Source of the DNA: Effrenium voratum
Taxonomy: Eukaryota > Sar > Dinophyceae > Suessiales > Symbiodiniaceae
Length of the DNA stretch: 64,000 bases
Reading direction: 5' to 3'
Assembly (NCBI GenBank): GCA_963377175.1
Contig: CAUJNA010003771.1
Span: forward strand, 1,894,087-1,958,086
Shown: positions 33,812 through 45,374 of the stretch, in pieces
Layout of the letters: each line of letters begins with the position of its first letter
Position numbering within the stretch: position 1 is the stretch's first letter
Notes under the pieces: model-generated
What the model saw: only the letters and a program-made list of their open reading frames with translations
The model's database searches: none
What the model was told of the DNA's origin: nothing
Position numbers and translations under genes: made by a program

Positions 33812-35061
33812 GGAAAGTGACCCTCAAGCTATGGACGGTCAAACTACTTGCTTTTTGGACAGTGCTTGACACGGGAGAAAGTAGCTGTTGGGGGGTGCTG
33901 GTACCCTTAAAGTGTTTGATGTTGCCCCAGACTTACCCTTAAACAATGGATGCCCCAAACTGGGCGGCGTCCCCCTGTTTGTTTTGCGAAGAGGTGTCTT
34001 TGAACCCCCTTCAAATTTGAGGCCGAGTCGACTTTTTGTGATGCCCGTGGCTCCAGGGGGAAACCCAGTTGCCAGAAGAAGCGCAAGTCCTCCATGGCCA
34101 CTTAGGGGGCTTTTCATAAAACGCTCATCATAACATATAGTAAGGCAAGAAATATCACTGCAAACATTGTTCTCCCATGGTCATGAGGTAATGTGGAAAT
34201 ATTCTAAGATTCATGGTACCCGGCACCATTTTGGTATTGAGGACCCTATGCTAATTGTTTAGATGGGATCCCGACCTAATTTGTTTCAACAGGCGCGGCC
34301 TTGGAGTTTGGTATCTAAACGGGCCAATCAAAAGACATGTTGGGAGACCAAGGTGAAACCTGTGGAATCTACGTACCGAACGTGGAATCTGCGTTCCGAA
34401 GGTATGGAGAGTCATGCCCTAAAGGCTTTGGTTGCCCTAAATATCGCAAGGGAAGGGCAACCCCCTAATTTGCTGCTTCACTGCTTCACTTGCAATATGG
34501 GAATCCAAGTGGGCAAGCTAGGTCTCTATCCTGAGGCATACTTCAAGACACTTTGGCAGACCTGAAGGCCGGGGAGGGGGCGGGGGGCTGGCCAGATCGC
34601 TGCATGTCGCTTTGTCCCGCTAGGCTTGAAGAGTCGAGGCAAGCATGCGGTATGTGCCAAAATGTTGGGACGCCAATTAATGGCTTCCCGTAAAATACTG
34701 GTTTCCCGCCAAATAATGGTTTCCCAATAATGGTTTCCCATAATAGTTTCCCGTAATGGCTTCCCGTACCACCATTCCCAAAACTGGCGACGGCTCTTTT
34801 CCTTGAAGAAACCAAGCTGAACAGGTTTGCGTCCCCCGGAAACCAAGCTGAAGAAGCTACGCGCGACATAGGTGTTTAACAGATTGGGCCACATTCTGGA
34901 GATGTTCTGCGTCCAAACAAGTTGCTTGTCAGCATATGAACGTCAACCTGGAAATATTGGATCTTGGACCCCCCCCAAAAAAATATATGGTGGGTTGCCT
35001 TTTGGTTTCCCTTTGCACCAACCTAAACAGGGTGCCCTAGAAAAGGAAAAGACATGCCTAG
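33812..35061. other. Intronic tract
   Basis: Holds a ~15-bp tandem repeat at 34676-34775 and a G-rich patch near 34566-34586. No confident exon seen. Confidence 0.4.
34676..34775 (+). repeat. ~15-bp tandem repeat (AATGGTTTCCC type)
   Basis: Degenerate units AATGGCTTCCCGTA, AATACTGGTTTCCCG, AATAATGGTTTCCC, repeated about seven times. Intronic; not coding. Confidence 0.8.
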
Positions 35062-35136
35062 GGACGCCGTTCCATGCCCGGCTAAAGCCGCCTTTGCTGT
35101 CGGTGGTGTGCCGTTCGCGGAGCAAGACCACCCTTG
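35062..35136 (+). CDS. Internal exon, first of an in-phase chain
   Basis: Acceptor CATGCCTAG|G, donor CCCTTG|GT. Reads DAVPCPAKAAFAVGGVPF, then AEQDHP and TG. The split codon continues in phase into 37398. No family recognised. Confidence 0.5.
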
Positions 35137-37397
35137 GTGATAAGTGAGACTAGTGTTTAGTAGGTCATGTACACTTCAACAGAGGTGCAGACAAATAGGC
35201 GTACAGGACCCAACATGGGTCGTTTTTCCCTTTGGTTTCCGCAAGAAAGACACAGCCACATGCAAACATCAGGCGGTAGCTACTGGGCTCGAGCTAGCCT
35301 TGAGTATGTGCATCCAAGGCGAAACCGGCTGGAAAGGTAGGTGCCAGCGATGAGCAGTTAGCAGTGGCGAACATTTCATGGCTTATTTGCGAAATCTTGG
35401 CCCCAAGACTTTTGGAAACAGCTGGCTTGTCCATTAGTAGACCTCCAGGCGATCGACCGTGTGAAGAGCACAGAGTTGTAGTTATACTGTTCCCATTCTT
35501 TCCACGGGTCCTCCGCACCAGAAGATGGCCCAACACCCAGCCAAATCGAGCATTTTCTCTTCCGCAGAGGATGAATAAGAATGGGGACCTGGAAGTCTCT
35601 ATCGCTGTAGCCCAGGCGATTCCGCACTGATTGGTTTCCGTTTGATTTTCCTGCAGCCACCAGCCAAGCACATTCCATTCAAGATGTGTACGATGACGAA
35701 CCTTGGTAGATGGTCCGTGAGTCAGCTAAGTAGACCCGTCTGCGGGCTTTGTTTAACAAGTCTTGGCTTCCCTTGGAACTTTCCAAACAGATCGGGTTTC
35801 CCATTTTGAGACCTCAAGATCAGCTAAGCACCATCTCAACGGGAGCTTCCGTGAGCGCTGTCTCGCGAAAGCGCACATCGCATGTCGGATGGCCTTCGCT
35901 ATGCGTTGGACTGAGCCTTGGCTCCGCATGGAATCGGGCCCCCCAAATGGGCGGTTTGGGGAGCCCCCCCCTCCGAAATGGGTGATTCACTTGGAATGTC
36001 CCTTTGAGCACCCGATCGCTATCCTCTACAAAAAGGCCAACCTCCGACAGCAACTTGGGCGCCAAAACATCAGCTTAGTTGTTTCGGTGGGCACGCAAGG
36101 GGGAAAGTACAAGCGACTAAGTCAAGCGATAGATGCGAGTAAGTCAAGGGGATAATTGACCTTGCATGGGGGGAGTTGTGTCAGCTCTCAGCAAACTCCA
36201 AAGGAGATTTGAGAAAGCCAAGTCAGAAGCGAGAGCATTAGGCGAAGCCCACAATGGTGAATGTTCTTTCGGTTTCGTTTTCGAACCAGCCCAAAAAGGG
36301 TACCCTCAAACCATATGTTGATTGAATTTGAAGGACTCTCGAAAGAGGCTGAAAGAAGCAACCGCGGGGTGCTTCCAGCCTCTGCACCAGGGCCAGGGTT
36401 TGCTACCAGGTTTTGTGGTTCGTGGCTTCTATGGCTTCCCTGGATTCTAGGTACGGGTCTGGGAAGCTGGGCGCAACATTTTCTCAAGATACCTTGCCGG
36501 ACCTGCCTGTTGAACTGGTTTGTCTTTGTTTTTCATCATCCGTGTCTTTCGCAACCAGTTGCGACTTTTTTCAGAAGTTCGGGGGTCTGAGTCCCCAGAA
36601 GGGTTCCCTGTCAAGCAGGACAAAAGAAAACCACCTGAAGCCCATTTTGCTTTGAGGCGCGATTGGGCGGTTAGCCCGGCTCCTGAACAAACCACTAAGC
36701 TTGGTCCAGTTTGAGGCGCACTTGTCAGCGAATGGACCGGATCCGACCTTTGGTTTTCCGATTTTGGGCCACCCTCATTTCAAAGTTGTGGGCCTCGAAG
36801 CTTCACCTTGTTATTTCCATTTTGGTCGTGTAAAAAAAAAACAGGCCCCTCCCCTTGGGCAAGTAAGGCCGGGTTCCCACTTCGAGACGAGTTGGTCCAC
36901 TGGAGGTCTCGCTTTCCCGCTGAGGTCCAGGGAAAGGGCTCCCCTTCAACCAGATCCGCCTTTGGGAAGTTTGGGGTTTTCACCTATCGGTGGTGAAATT
37001 TTTGCACCTGGCCCGAGATGCTCCTTTGACAATTTAGCAACTGGCCAGAGAACATGTGCAGCTGCAGTTGCGCTTGCGCTTGCGGCCTCTTCGAGGTCAA
37101 AGGCGATGACACATTTTTTTCCCCCTGGACTCCGTCAGGAAGAGAGACCTCTGCCTGCAGTAACTTCACAACTCTCTGGGCTTGCAAAAAAATGACGTTT
37201 GTTGGCAGGCCCCCTACTAAAATTGAACAGAACCACAACAAGAACACCGCAAAAGCTTGACCCAAGAACAGTCCCTAAGGGTCCAAGTAGGTACTCTACG
37301 CCCTTTTAACACCCCAATCTCAAAGGATACTTGGACCTTCTTGGACCCTTAAGGTGAAGGTTTTCCATTAAACCACTAAAAAGTTGAAAACTTGCAG
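35137..37397. other. Intronic tract with a possible exon at 35827-35932
   Basis: One coding-like patch reads KHHLNGSFRERCLAKAHI, then ACRMAFAMRWTEPWLRM, after AGATCAG; its phase does not fit the flanking chain, so it may be an alternative exon, a relic or chance. A second patch near 37056 (LQLRLRLRPLR) is weak. Confidence 0.4.
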
Positions 37398-37560
37398 CAG
37401 AGCAGACAGCAACCGAGAAAAGCTTCCAAGAACAGCGACGGTTTTTTCGAAGCACCCGCTCGAGGCCGTTGGCTTGGGACTCACCGCGGCATCTGCGGCC
37501 TTGACCTTCGCGGACCTCGACGCGCTGCCGAAGTCCGAGTCCCTGGCCGACGGCTTCAAG
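37398..37560 (+). CDS. Internal exon, unrecognised protein
   Basis: After ACTTGCAG it reads RADSNREKLPRTATVFSK, then HPLEAVGLGLTAASAALT and FADLDALPKSESLADGFK, ending CTTCAAG|GC (GC donor). The second half has almost only G/C at third positions. Phase 2 to 0, matching 35136 and 38732. Confidence 0.65.
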
Positions 37561-38731
37561 GCGCGACGAGCCCAGTGCCCCCCCAAAAAAGGGAAGCATT
37601 GATTTACAGTTCTTGGCGAGTTTTTTTGTTTACCGTTTTTGTTATTCTCTTTTTTTGTCTTCTTTTGATTTGTTTTTCGTGTTTTTTCAGGTTTTTGGGT
37701 TCTGCTCATCTTTAGTAGGGGGCCGCAACAAAGACAAGTTGTCTGCAACCATACCGAGGGTTGTGAAGATTGGGGTGTATACCTGGAGTCTCCTTCTGAC
37801 CTTTCAATCATGGGGCCCATGAGCCCTTTCTCTTGAAAACTGACACCATTTTGAAGTGTCAGAAGGAAACTTCAGGCGACGTCGAAATAGGGATTTGGAC
37901 CCCAAACATAGGTTTTGTGTTTTATTTTTTCCCGTTAAACCAACCAGAAAAGGTACAGTTAGGTGAAAACAGATGGCACAATTCCCTGCTTCGGTCATCC
38001 CCTTGACTTGCCCACATTAAGGGAATTGTTCCATGTACTTTCCCTGGCGTAAGCTTAGCATGGAGCCTCTTTTTGGTAGATTCCGGGCATGGCTCCTCTA
38101 AACATACTGAATTGTTTGGGTTCCGGGTTGCCTATGATGACAGGCCCCAGTTAAGTTTTGTCAAGACAAGGCCTGCCTGGCCCCATTTGCCCAGTCGGAT
38201 TCCGCCAATTTTTGGGTGAATATCCCCCACTGAGTAAGTCGCCTAAGTGGATTATACGGTGGGAACATCTCTCTTAGCCAAACTGTCCTGATGAAGTGTG
38301 GGGCCTCAAAATGGGTCCTTTTGACAGCCCTAAAACAACTCAGGGCTTGGTACGGGGAAGCCCGGGTTCTCCCTACCAAGCCCCAGGACTTTTAGGGAAG
38401 TGGACTTACTTGCCGGGATGCTAGCCACTTGCCAAGTCGGGTGGTCGTCCAAAACTGCCTCACTTTCGGCACAGAGTCAAAGACGAGCCCGGCCAATGCT
38501 AAGTGGCCAGTGTATCAAGGCGACTACCCGAATGACTTGGGCATTGAACCAGCCAGTGGCAGACCCCTCTGTTCCTCAAGTTTGGTGCGGATATCCGAAT
38601 CTTTGACAAATATCTAGCCGAGTGAGACCACTTGACTTGGATTTTGTGCATTCTGGGAAGACGGTTCTTAAAATGACCGTTTTGGCCGACCCACTCAAGT
38701 GAAGAGTGAGCGATCGAAGTGCATTCGCCAG

Positions 38732-38793
38732 GTGTCCTTAGTCCGGCCGGAGGACGAGCCCACCAACTCGGGCACGCACCTCGAAGTCGGGAG
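38732..38793 (+). CDS. Internal exon, unrecognised protein
   Basis: Acceptor TTCGCCAG|GTG. Reads VSLVRPEDEPTNSGTHLE, then VG and AG, with a likely AG|GA donor. It fits phase 0 before and phase 2 after. Confidence 0.6.
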
Positions 38794-39691
38794 GATGAAA
38801 GTTCCGGGACAGTCGCCAAAAACACCGCCACCCCCCCTCTCATTGGCCTTTGATTTGCTTACTTGGATGCAGGTAGATGCCAGACAGTCGCCAGAAACAC
38901 CCCCCCCCCCCGGCCTTTGATTTGTTTACGTGGATAGACTAAAACCTAATACCTGGTTTTGATTGTGACCTGAATGTCCGGTGACCATTATGTACTGTAG
39001 TCTGTGGTCCATTTGGGAGTCACATGGGCGAGCTCATTACTTGTCCCAGCAGAACCAGCGGACTTACCAATTTCTATGTCCAGGTGATTTTTACTGTTCT
39101 CTCAAATGGGAACCCAGATGGTTGACAAACAGCTGAGTCTGTTGAAATGCAGAGATGGGTACTTACCCACCTTACCCACAGAAAGACAAGAGCCAAGCCG
39201 GTGCATCCATGGCAAATGGTCCGAAGACTTGCTTTCTTTGTGTTTGGGGAATATCAGGCTACGCCTTGCAAGAGCCAAAGGAGGCGTCCACTTTCAGAGA
39301 ATCGCTGGCAGAAAGGTAGGCTACGCTTGGTAAGTCCTGGCCAGGGGCCATCAGGCCCCATCGCTTCGACCCTCTTTGATCATGTTCAATGGGAATATCT
39401 CAATGTATGTCTTCATGTTTGGCGGACCCCACGCTGGTTGGTATCCAAGCGAAAAAGGGTACCAAGAAATGACATCCGGCTACCCTTCTCCTTTTGGTTT
39501 CCCTTCAAAACCACGAACCCGTCGAAAACTGACCGACCCATGTGGATGTGGGTCAAAGTTAAACCACCAGGAAGTGGACCGCAGGTTTTAGTCCATGTTT
39601 CCATTGATACAGGGCAAGCCATTTTGGGTTCCTATGTTCCCACAGCCATATCACACTTCTCGAAACCAAGCGGCGTTGAAAACGCACTGAG

Positions 39692-39771
39692 GAAGACCAT
39701 CGTGCCGCAGTCCAGTTTGGAGCTGCTGAGCAGCTCAGACGGTCGAAAGGAAACCGCAAAGCGTTCGAAAG
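39692..39771 (+). CDS. Internal exon, unrecognised protein
   Basis: After CACTGAG it reads KTIVPQSSLELLSSSDGR, then KETAKRSK, ending TCGAAAG|GA (GA donor; an identical site lies 22 bases earlier). Phase agrees with 38793 and with 41252. Another open frame (EEDHRAAVQFGAAEQ) is rejected only on phase. Confidence 0.5.
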
Positions 39772-39810
39772 GAAGCTGGGCCCGAGATCCTTCTGGACTC
39801 AACAAAACCA

Positions 39811-39952
39811 CCTGGCTGTGGTGGTCCAGATCCGTTTTGGGATCCCATTTTGGGGGGATTTCGGTGACTTCACCACCCATTTTGGAACCTATTTTAGTGG
39901 CTGGATTGGAATGTTCACTGGGGGTACCTGCTTTGGCTTTTGAGCCATGGCC
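39811..39952 (+). repeat. Family C repeat, copy 4
   Basis: CCTGGCTGTGGTGGTCCAGA to GGCTTTTGAGCCATGGCC, with the shared CACCACCCATTTTGGAACC core. Confidence 0.65.
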
Positions 39953-40225
39953 TGAAATAGTTTGTAGGTTCTTTCTGAGATGTTCAACTGTTGCCCGACT
40001 CCTTTTGAGAAAAAACGGACAATCGACTGTTTTGGATACCCTGTTTGTGACTCGTGTTTTTGTCAACCAGCCGTGGGGCGAAATCGTGACATGGACACCA
40101 TTGTCGTCAATGGTTTTGGCCAGGTGTGTTTTCAATCCATGCCCAAGCCTTATTCATCCCTGGCAAGCCTAGGAGTTTCAAATGAGCAAGCCTCCAGTGA
40201 TGGACATGCACAGACCCAGCGCCAG

Positions 40226-40290
40226 ATCATCAGATCAACCTGCGCCAAATCATCAGATCAACCTGCGCCAACTCATCAGATCGAACTGGA
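40226..40290 (+). repeat. ~23-bp tandem repeat
   Basis: ATCATCAGATCAACCTGCGC followed by CAA, present about two and a half times. Intronic. Confidence 0.85.
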
Positions 40291-40799
40291 AGCCCCTGAT
40301 CACTCACGTCACACTTCTCCACTTCTGAGAATCGAACGGGGTGTGCCTATCAAAAGCGTCTTCCCAGGGACCACCTTGAAGCGGCAAGCGCAGGATATGG
40401 CGCCCCATAGACTTGTCGAGCCGAAAACAAGTGACTTGTTTGGCCCGGGTTCATAGTCGGATGAAAGTAGATGTCACAGCCTGCTCATTTGGGTTTGGTC
40501 ATCCTCTTTCTTATGAGGGACAGCGCCATCTACTCTTCACCCCAACCTTTTTGTGGCAATTTTGCAAGAAACACCTTAGCCATTCCACTGAGGACGCGAG
40601 TTTGTTGCGTAGTTTTGGCTGAGAGTGCCTTGTTGGGGAGTTTGGTTTGAAGGGAAAAGAAGCAACAGTTTGGGAGCCCCATATTTTGACAAGCCATTCC
40701 TTTCTGTCCACTAACATGGAACCACCAGATGGTGCCTTTTCAAGAAAACCAGTCTTCCAGGACTCAGTCAGGTTTCATGTTACTTTCATTTGCTTCAGA

Positions 40800-41230
40800 A
40801 TATGTTGGTTGTTTTGCGGTGTTGGTTTTAAAGGCAATCTATCACTGGACATATATCTTTGCAGATGGCTTAAGCAAATGGAAGGTGAGTGCACAGGAGG
40901 GTACCCATTTTGGGTTTGGCTTTCCCTTTCGTTTGCTTGTCTTCCATTTGAAATTAAGGATATTTTTATTTTCCCCTTTTGGTTTTGAAGGAAATCTATC
41001 ACTACTGGATAATGGTCTAAGGGTTTATTCCCCATTCTTTTTAAGCATCGTTCTTTTCAGAAGCCAGCTGTTTCCCCTGAGGTTGTGATGGTTTTCTAGA
41101 AAGACGGATCCCTGGAAAGAATGGAAATGGAAGTGTCCCCTATTTTGAAGGGAATCTATCACTACTGGACATATGTGTTGTTTTTTTTTCTCCAATTTTT
41201 TCCAGGGGCCTTAACCACATGGAAGTGATT
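40800..41230 (+). repeat. Three partial copies of a 3'-intron repeat
   Basis: AAAGGCAATCTATCACTGGA (about 40831), AAGGAAATCTATCACTACTG (about 40988) and AAGGGAATCTATCACTACTG (about 41148) are relics of one unit. The last copy ends in a T-rich tract and TTCCAGG shortly before the exon at 41252. Related relics at 31466, 3510 and 56261. Confidence 0.6.
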
Positions 41231-41251
41231 CTTTGGGGGTCCAAAGCTCAG

Positions 41252-41320
41252 GCGAAGAGGAGCGCAAGACCTTGGAGGACTATGACGCGATCTTCGAGAA
41301 GTACTCCATGTTCTGCAACG
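41252..41320 (+). CDS. Internal exon preceding the methyltransferase-like exons
   Basis: Acceptor AAAGCTCAG|GC, donor TGCAACG|GT. Reads EEERKTLEDYDAIFEKYS, then MFCN. The trailing G plus GT of 43351 gives Gly, so it joins in phase to the CmcI-like exons. It may be the N-terminal part of that domain or of a linked domain (inference). Confidence 0.65.
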
Positions 41321-41585
41321 GTAGGCCGGATGGCCGGGTCTCGGGCTCTCGGGCTCTCGGGATTTCCGCGATCAGGTTTGAAGTGTGACTCGGTCAGCCT
41401 GCCCAGAGGATACCCAGGTTGAGATTGTTAACCCAAAAAGCATCCACTGAGTCACAATCAAAACCTGGTAGCCGAAAAATGAGTCTAGCCAAAACCATGT
41501 AACATGAAGAAATAAAAGAGCGGATATCCGCACCTATTCGAAATTTGAGGTTGGAGATATCCCGTACTAAGCTTCACCTACGCAG

Positions 41586-41648
41586 GGGTTGATTGTGGCT
41601 CGCTTGGAGCACCGTGGCAACTGCATTGTGCTGGCCTTCCACACTTGA
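41586..41648 (+). CDS. Weak exon candidate
   Basis: After CTACGCAG it reads GLIVARLEHRGNCIVLAF, then HT and a stop. The phase does not fit 41320 to 43351, which join directly, so it may be a relic or an alternative terminal exon. Confidence 0.25.
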   Translation, partial: GLIVARLEHRGNCIVLAFHT

Positions 41649-41727
41649 AATGAGTCATTTGACTGCATCCGACTTGCCACTCTAACTGGGGAAGTGCCAA
41701 ATTTGACCTTATAGAAGGGTTGCCCAC

Positions 41728-41778
41728 ATTAGTCAAACTGTAAAACACTAAATTCTAGACTTTTACTGTTTGACTAAT
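41728..41778. repeat. 18-bp inverted repeat with short loop
   Basis: ATTAGTCAAACTGTAAAA pairs with TTTTACTGTTTGACTAAT (one mismatch) around a 15-base loop. Could be the ends of a small deleted transposon or a hairpin. Confidence 0.75.
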
Positions 41779-42066
41779 TACGTTAGACTCGGAAAAACCA
41801 CCATCTCTGACCACACCCACCAAGCCCTGGCCTTCGCCTAAACCACCCCGACTTAGGCTGCCTCAACAACCGTCGTCCTATGTGGTTTTCCTTACTTCCC
41901 CTTTAGTTCACCTGCTAAATGGCATTTGTTTGCAGAGGGTTTAAGTCAGGCCCAACAATCTTACTTATGAATGCTGCAAACTGCCATCAGCAATCAAGTC
42001 AATCGTGTTTACTAGCCCTGCATACTATGTCAGTTCCCTAGTTGCACATGTACATCCTTTTGTAGG

Positions 42067-42288
42067 GGGCTTACTGGCATCCAAGTAGACTGAACTCCCG
42101 ATATAACTCGTTGCACGGGGTCGGAGCCATCTGGCCCAGCTTCCTGATCATTGCATCGGGTTTCGCCTTCAAAGCCTTGAAGGCTCAAGTCCCAACAGCG
42201 ACCATGGGCCCCACATGCCTTTTTGGTAGACTCACTTCCCCAGCTTCTGGACATTATGTATTATGTGCTTTGAGGCACACAATTTGAG
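42067..42288 (+). CDS. Weak exon candidate with hydrophobic segment
   Basis: An open frame without ATG that includes GVGAIWPSFLIIASGFAF, then KALKAQVPTATMGPTCLF. Coding-like codons in the middle, but no good acceptor, and the frame does not connect to the flanking exons. Confidence 0.3.
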
Positions 42289-42327
42289 CGGTACACAAAA
42301 GGTTTTGGATTTTTGCTTGCCGATCAG

Positions 42328-42401
42328 GACGGGAGTAGATGGTTCGCCAATGTTGGTAGGACCACACGTCGATGAGCTTGCCGCTCAAATCCGCAAGTTT
42401 G
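42328..42401 (+). CDS. Candidate exon
   Basis: After GCCGATCAG it reads TGVD GSPMLVGPHVDELAAQ, then IRKF. Coding-like composition. It lies between 41252 and 43351, which join in phase without it, so it might be an alternative exon. Confidence 0.4.
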
Positions 42402-42787
42402 GATCCCGCTTCCCCACAAACTGTTGTTGGCCTCCAGTTTTGGTTTATGAGCCCAAGATACAGGCTTGGGGTGAACAGCCCCCCGGCAGGCGCCTTGGGT
42501 GGGCCGCTGTACCAGATTTTGGTTTTGAGCCATGGTCAACATGTGCCCAACATAGGAGGTCTGTCCTTTTTCCAGCGAGTTCCGGCTCTATGTCCGCACG
42601 TTTTGCTTTAAAGATCACCTTCTGGGCCAAAGCAAGATTCCTTTTGGCGAATTTGTCTGGGGGAATCATGGGGAACCCTGTTCCAACTCGTTGTTTCCTG
42701 GGTTGCTTCTTTGCAGCCAGACAAACGCCCAGGGAACCTGAGTGGTTTCTCAAAAGAACAATGGGCGAAACAAAATGGATGATCAAA

Positions 42788-42888
42788 CCCTCACTTCCTG
42801 AGTTCATGAACTTTAAACCTTTTGGGAGGACCATTTTAGTGGCACAGAAAAAGTTTGGACTTTTTTCTTGGCCATCCACTCAGCCAGT
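42788..42888 (+). repeat. Family E repeat, copy
   Basis: CTCACTTCCTGAGTTCATG to TTGGCCATCCACTCAGCCAG; the ends are inverted repeats (ACTTCCTGAGT / ACTCAGCCAGT). Confidence 0.7.
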
Positions 42889-43168
42889 GCGAACCCTTAC
42901 AATGTTTGGTGAGCCTCGATTCTGAATGCAAAACATTCGCCCTGTGGTTATGGATCCCTACGGGCTCTGGGGGGAGGGCGGCTATCGGATAAGCCTAGGA
43001 TAAACCAAGGAGAAGCCAGGATGGCCCTTTCTCATGCCTTAGTTCTCGTGCTTCATGTCTTGGACTGACTGAACACGTCGAATTCACGACCCTCAAAAGT
43101 GAAGAGTTCCTTCTAGAATGAACTCCACTATGAACTGCCATTCGCTTCATGATAATAATACATATCCA

Positions 43169-43286
43169 TATGGCTGTGGTTCAAAACCAATGGTACGATT
43201 TTGGGGTAGGTGCACCACCCATTTTAGTCTATTTCATTTGGGGTTGGGATGTTCACTGGGGGTACAGGCTTTTGACCCATGGCCAT
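43169..43286 (+). repeat. Family C repeat, copy 5
   Basis: ATATGGCTGTGGTTCAAAA to CTTTTGACCCATGGCCATAT: near-perfect inverted ends. It lies about 65 bases upstream of the exon at 43351. Confidence 0.7.
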
Positions 43287-43350
43287 ATACACATTTAAAT
43301 TTCACCGTTGTTCCAGGGGACTTAAGCAAATGGAGGTATATCAAGCATAG

Positions 43351-43444
43351 GTATCAATCCCGGGTTTCCCGGAGATGCTGTGAGGTGGCTGGGAGTGCAG
43401 GTTCTGCAAGACTCCCAGGACCTGATGTACCTGCAGCACATTGT
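43351..43444 (+). CDS. CmcI-like O-methyltransferase family, exon with the pre-motif-I segment
   Basis: After CAAGCATAG it reads INPGFPGDAVRWLGVQVL, then QDSQDLMYLQHI. In CmcI / rhamnosyl O-methyltransferase family proteins (Pfam PF04989) a W-G-x-x-x-x-Q-x-x-x-DL-x-x-x-Q pattern precedes the SAM-binding motif, which fits the position of this exon. It ends GT|GC; the split codon gives Val with the next exon. It joins in phase to 41252-41320. Confidence 0.7.
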
Positions 43445-44158
43445 GCATCCCGATGGAAGTTCTAGTGTGGACGAAATCCAGTCCGAACCATCTACTGAAT
43501 ACCAGCAAACAAAGGGTTCCAAATTGGTGCAGGATTCCGTCCATCCACAGTACTTGTTTGCTGCTGGTGAAAGTTCGCGCACTGTTCCTATGTTGTTTAG
43601 TCATCTTCACTGGGCACGTGAAGGGAATTTTGATCTCCACTCTCACCCTGGTGTTGCACTGAGTTTCTTGAGCTGGTTGCAGGTTCATGATTTCTCAAGC
43701 TTACTGGGAATGGCTTTCCTTCAAATATGTTTGAGGATGTCACATTGATGCACCCAGTTGCAACCACGATTCAGCCTGAAACGACCTGTCCAGGTACCCT
43801 CTAAGGGCGCACTTGAGGGGTCGAAGGGGGGTCATTTGGTGCACCCTCGCGAGGCAATTGGACCGTTGGGAAAGAGACACGGACATACAAGACAAACAAG
43901 CACGGAAGCAAACAATTAAGCCAACCATAGCACAAACAAATACGAACCCACCCTTTGCAGAACACAACAGCCACACACACAAAACAGTGCAACACAGTAC
44001 TTAACGTGATATTTTCGTTCGTGCACTCGTGCACTAAGCCCAGCGAGGTTTTCTCCAGACTCGGTGCTTTTTTCGCTTCGTGGTGGTTCGCCTCAAGGAA
44101 CTAGATTGGGTGTCGCCGGGGTACCAGACTTTGGGGTGGAAGGACGATCTCTTCCAAG

Positions 44159-44225
44159 GTACATGAAGAAGCCGGACGTGATCATCGAAACTGGCACCTA
44201 CAAGGGTGGTCTCACCTACTTCTTT
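44159..44225 (+). CDS. CmcI-like O-methyltransferase family, exon with SAM motif ETGTYKGG
   Basis: Acceptor CTCTTCCAAG|G. Reads YMKKPDVIIETGTYKGGL, then TYFF. 'kPDxIIETGTxxGG' is the signature of the CmcI / rhamnosyl O-methyltransferase family: the beta strand and glycine loop that bind S-adenosylmethionine. The exon most likely ends at TTCTTT|GC, a GC donor, because the next exon supplies the expected Ala. Confidence 0.85.
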
Positions 44226-44624
44226 GCTCCCCAGCTGTGGAGTTAGTACAGGATGTCGGATGGGGGGATGTTCCCCGTTTAGAATGGGAGTGTGGTTGTG
44301 AGCAAAAACAGTTCTAGGGTGTTTGATGTTTGATAGTCGTTTGTTTTTGCAGATTGACCAGCTCATGAAAGCCTTTTGCCAGAACTGTGTGAACTGCTCC
44401 CTGATGGGAATGCCTTTTAAAGACGGTAGCTCGGTTATGGTTCAATGTAAGGATTGCAAGAAGAACGAAACAGGGGTGCCTCTCTTTCTTTGGTCCGGAG
44501 GTTGTGATTTTTGTATTCCAGAACTCTACGACAAGCTAGAGTTCGTGGGGCACAGAAAGTCAACTGCAATCACGCAAATCAGAGACACTCTTGTTTTCGC
44601 ATGTCCAGTACAGAGTCTGTATAT

Positions 44625-44720
44625 TTGGGTGTGGCTCAAAATTAATGAGCTAGAGTTATGCAGGTGTTGGCCTTAGGTTCCATTTTCCAAGGTGCCATTT
44701 TGGTACATCTTTGTGAGCCT
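44625..44720 (+). repeat. Family D repeat, copy 3
   Basis: TTGGGTGTGGCTCAAAATTA at the left and ACATCTTTGTGAGCC at the right, with TTCCATTTTCCAAGGTGCCA inside. Confidence 0.6.
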
Positions 44721-45374
44721 CAGCCATTTTCATCATGACGCTCACTTTACCAAAGCCAAGCTGAAGTGACCTTTTGGCTTTCGCATCTTTTGTCAATCCA
44801 AAGCTCCGAAAGGTCACCGTTCGGAACCCCCAAGATCGGTCGTGCGGCGTGAGGAACTCGGCCATAGACCCAAATTCCGCTGCTTGAAGTTCAATATTGG
44901 AACCCTTCGCCCCAAACTCCTTAAGACCTGACCACGGTGCGACGGTTCGGAATTTCTGAGAAGCCTGTTATATGCGTTTTTTTTTTGGGAAACGAGGGTG
45001 GCTTTGGAGAACGCATAGCAATCGATTCCTGTGGCACTCAAAAACACCTACTTTTTCTGATGACCACGGTCGAATCAGACCCTGAGGGAAGAATAAACTT
45101 TTGTCTGACTGAAGCAAGCCAGAGGACCCTTAAGCAGTGGCTCAATTTTTGCCTGCCCCAAAACACGACATTTGGGCCTTGTGATTCTTCCATGTTTAGG
45201 ATCCTTCACGACCATTTTGAGGGATTCTCTCTATGTTTTTTGGGATTGTCTCCCCTAAGATCACAATCTCGAAGGTCATTTTGGATCAAGTCCCTGTCAT
45301 GGACCCAGCTTTGAGTCCAGGTATCAAAGAAGCTTCGCTTTTTTTCTCTGTCAGGAGTGGCTCAAGCATCTAAG

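Noticed and set aside
39147..40172. A 341-codon open frame, the longest in the window
   Set aside because: It runs through a family C repeat and intron-like sequence. Only 39692-39771 has exon-like composition and splice sites.
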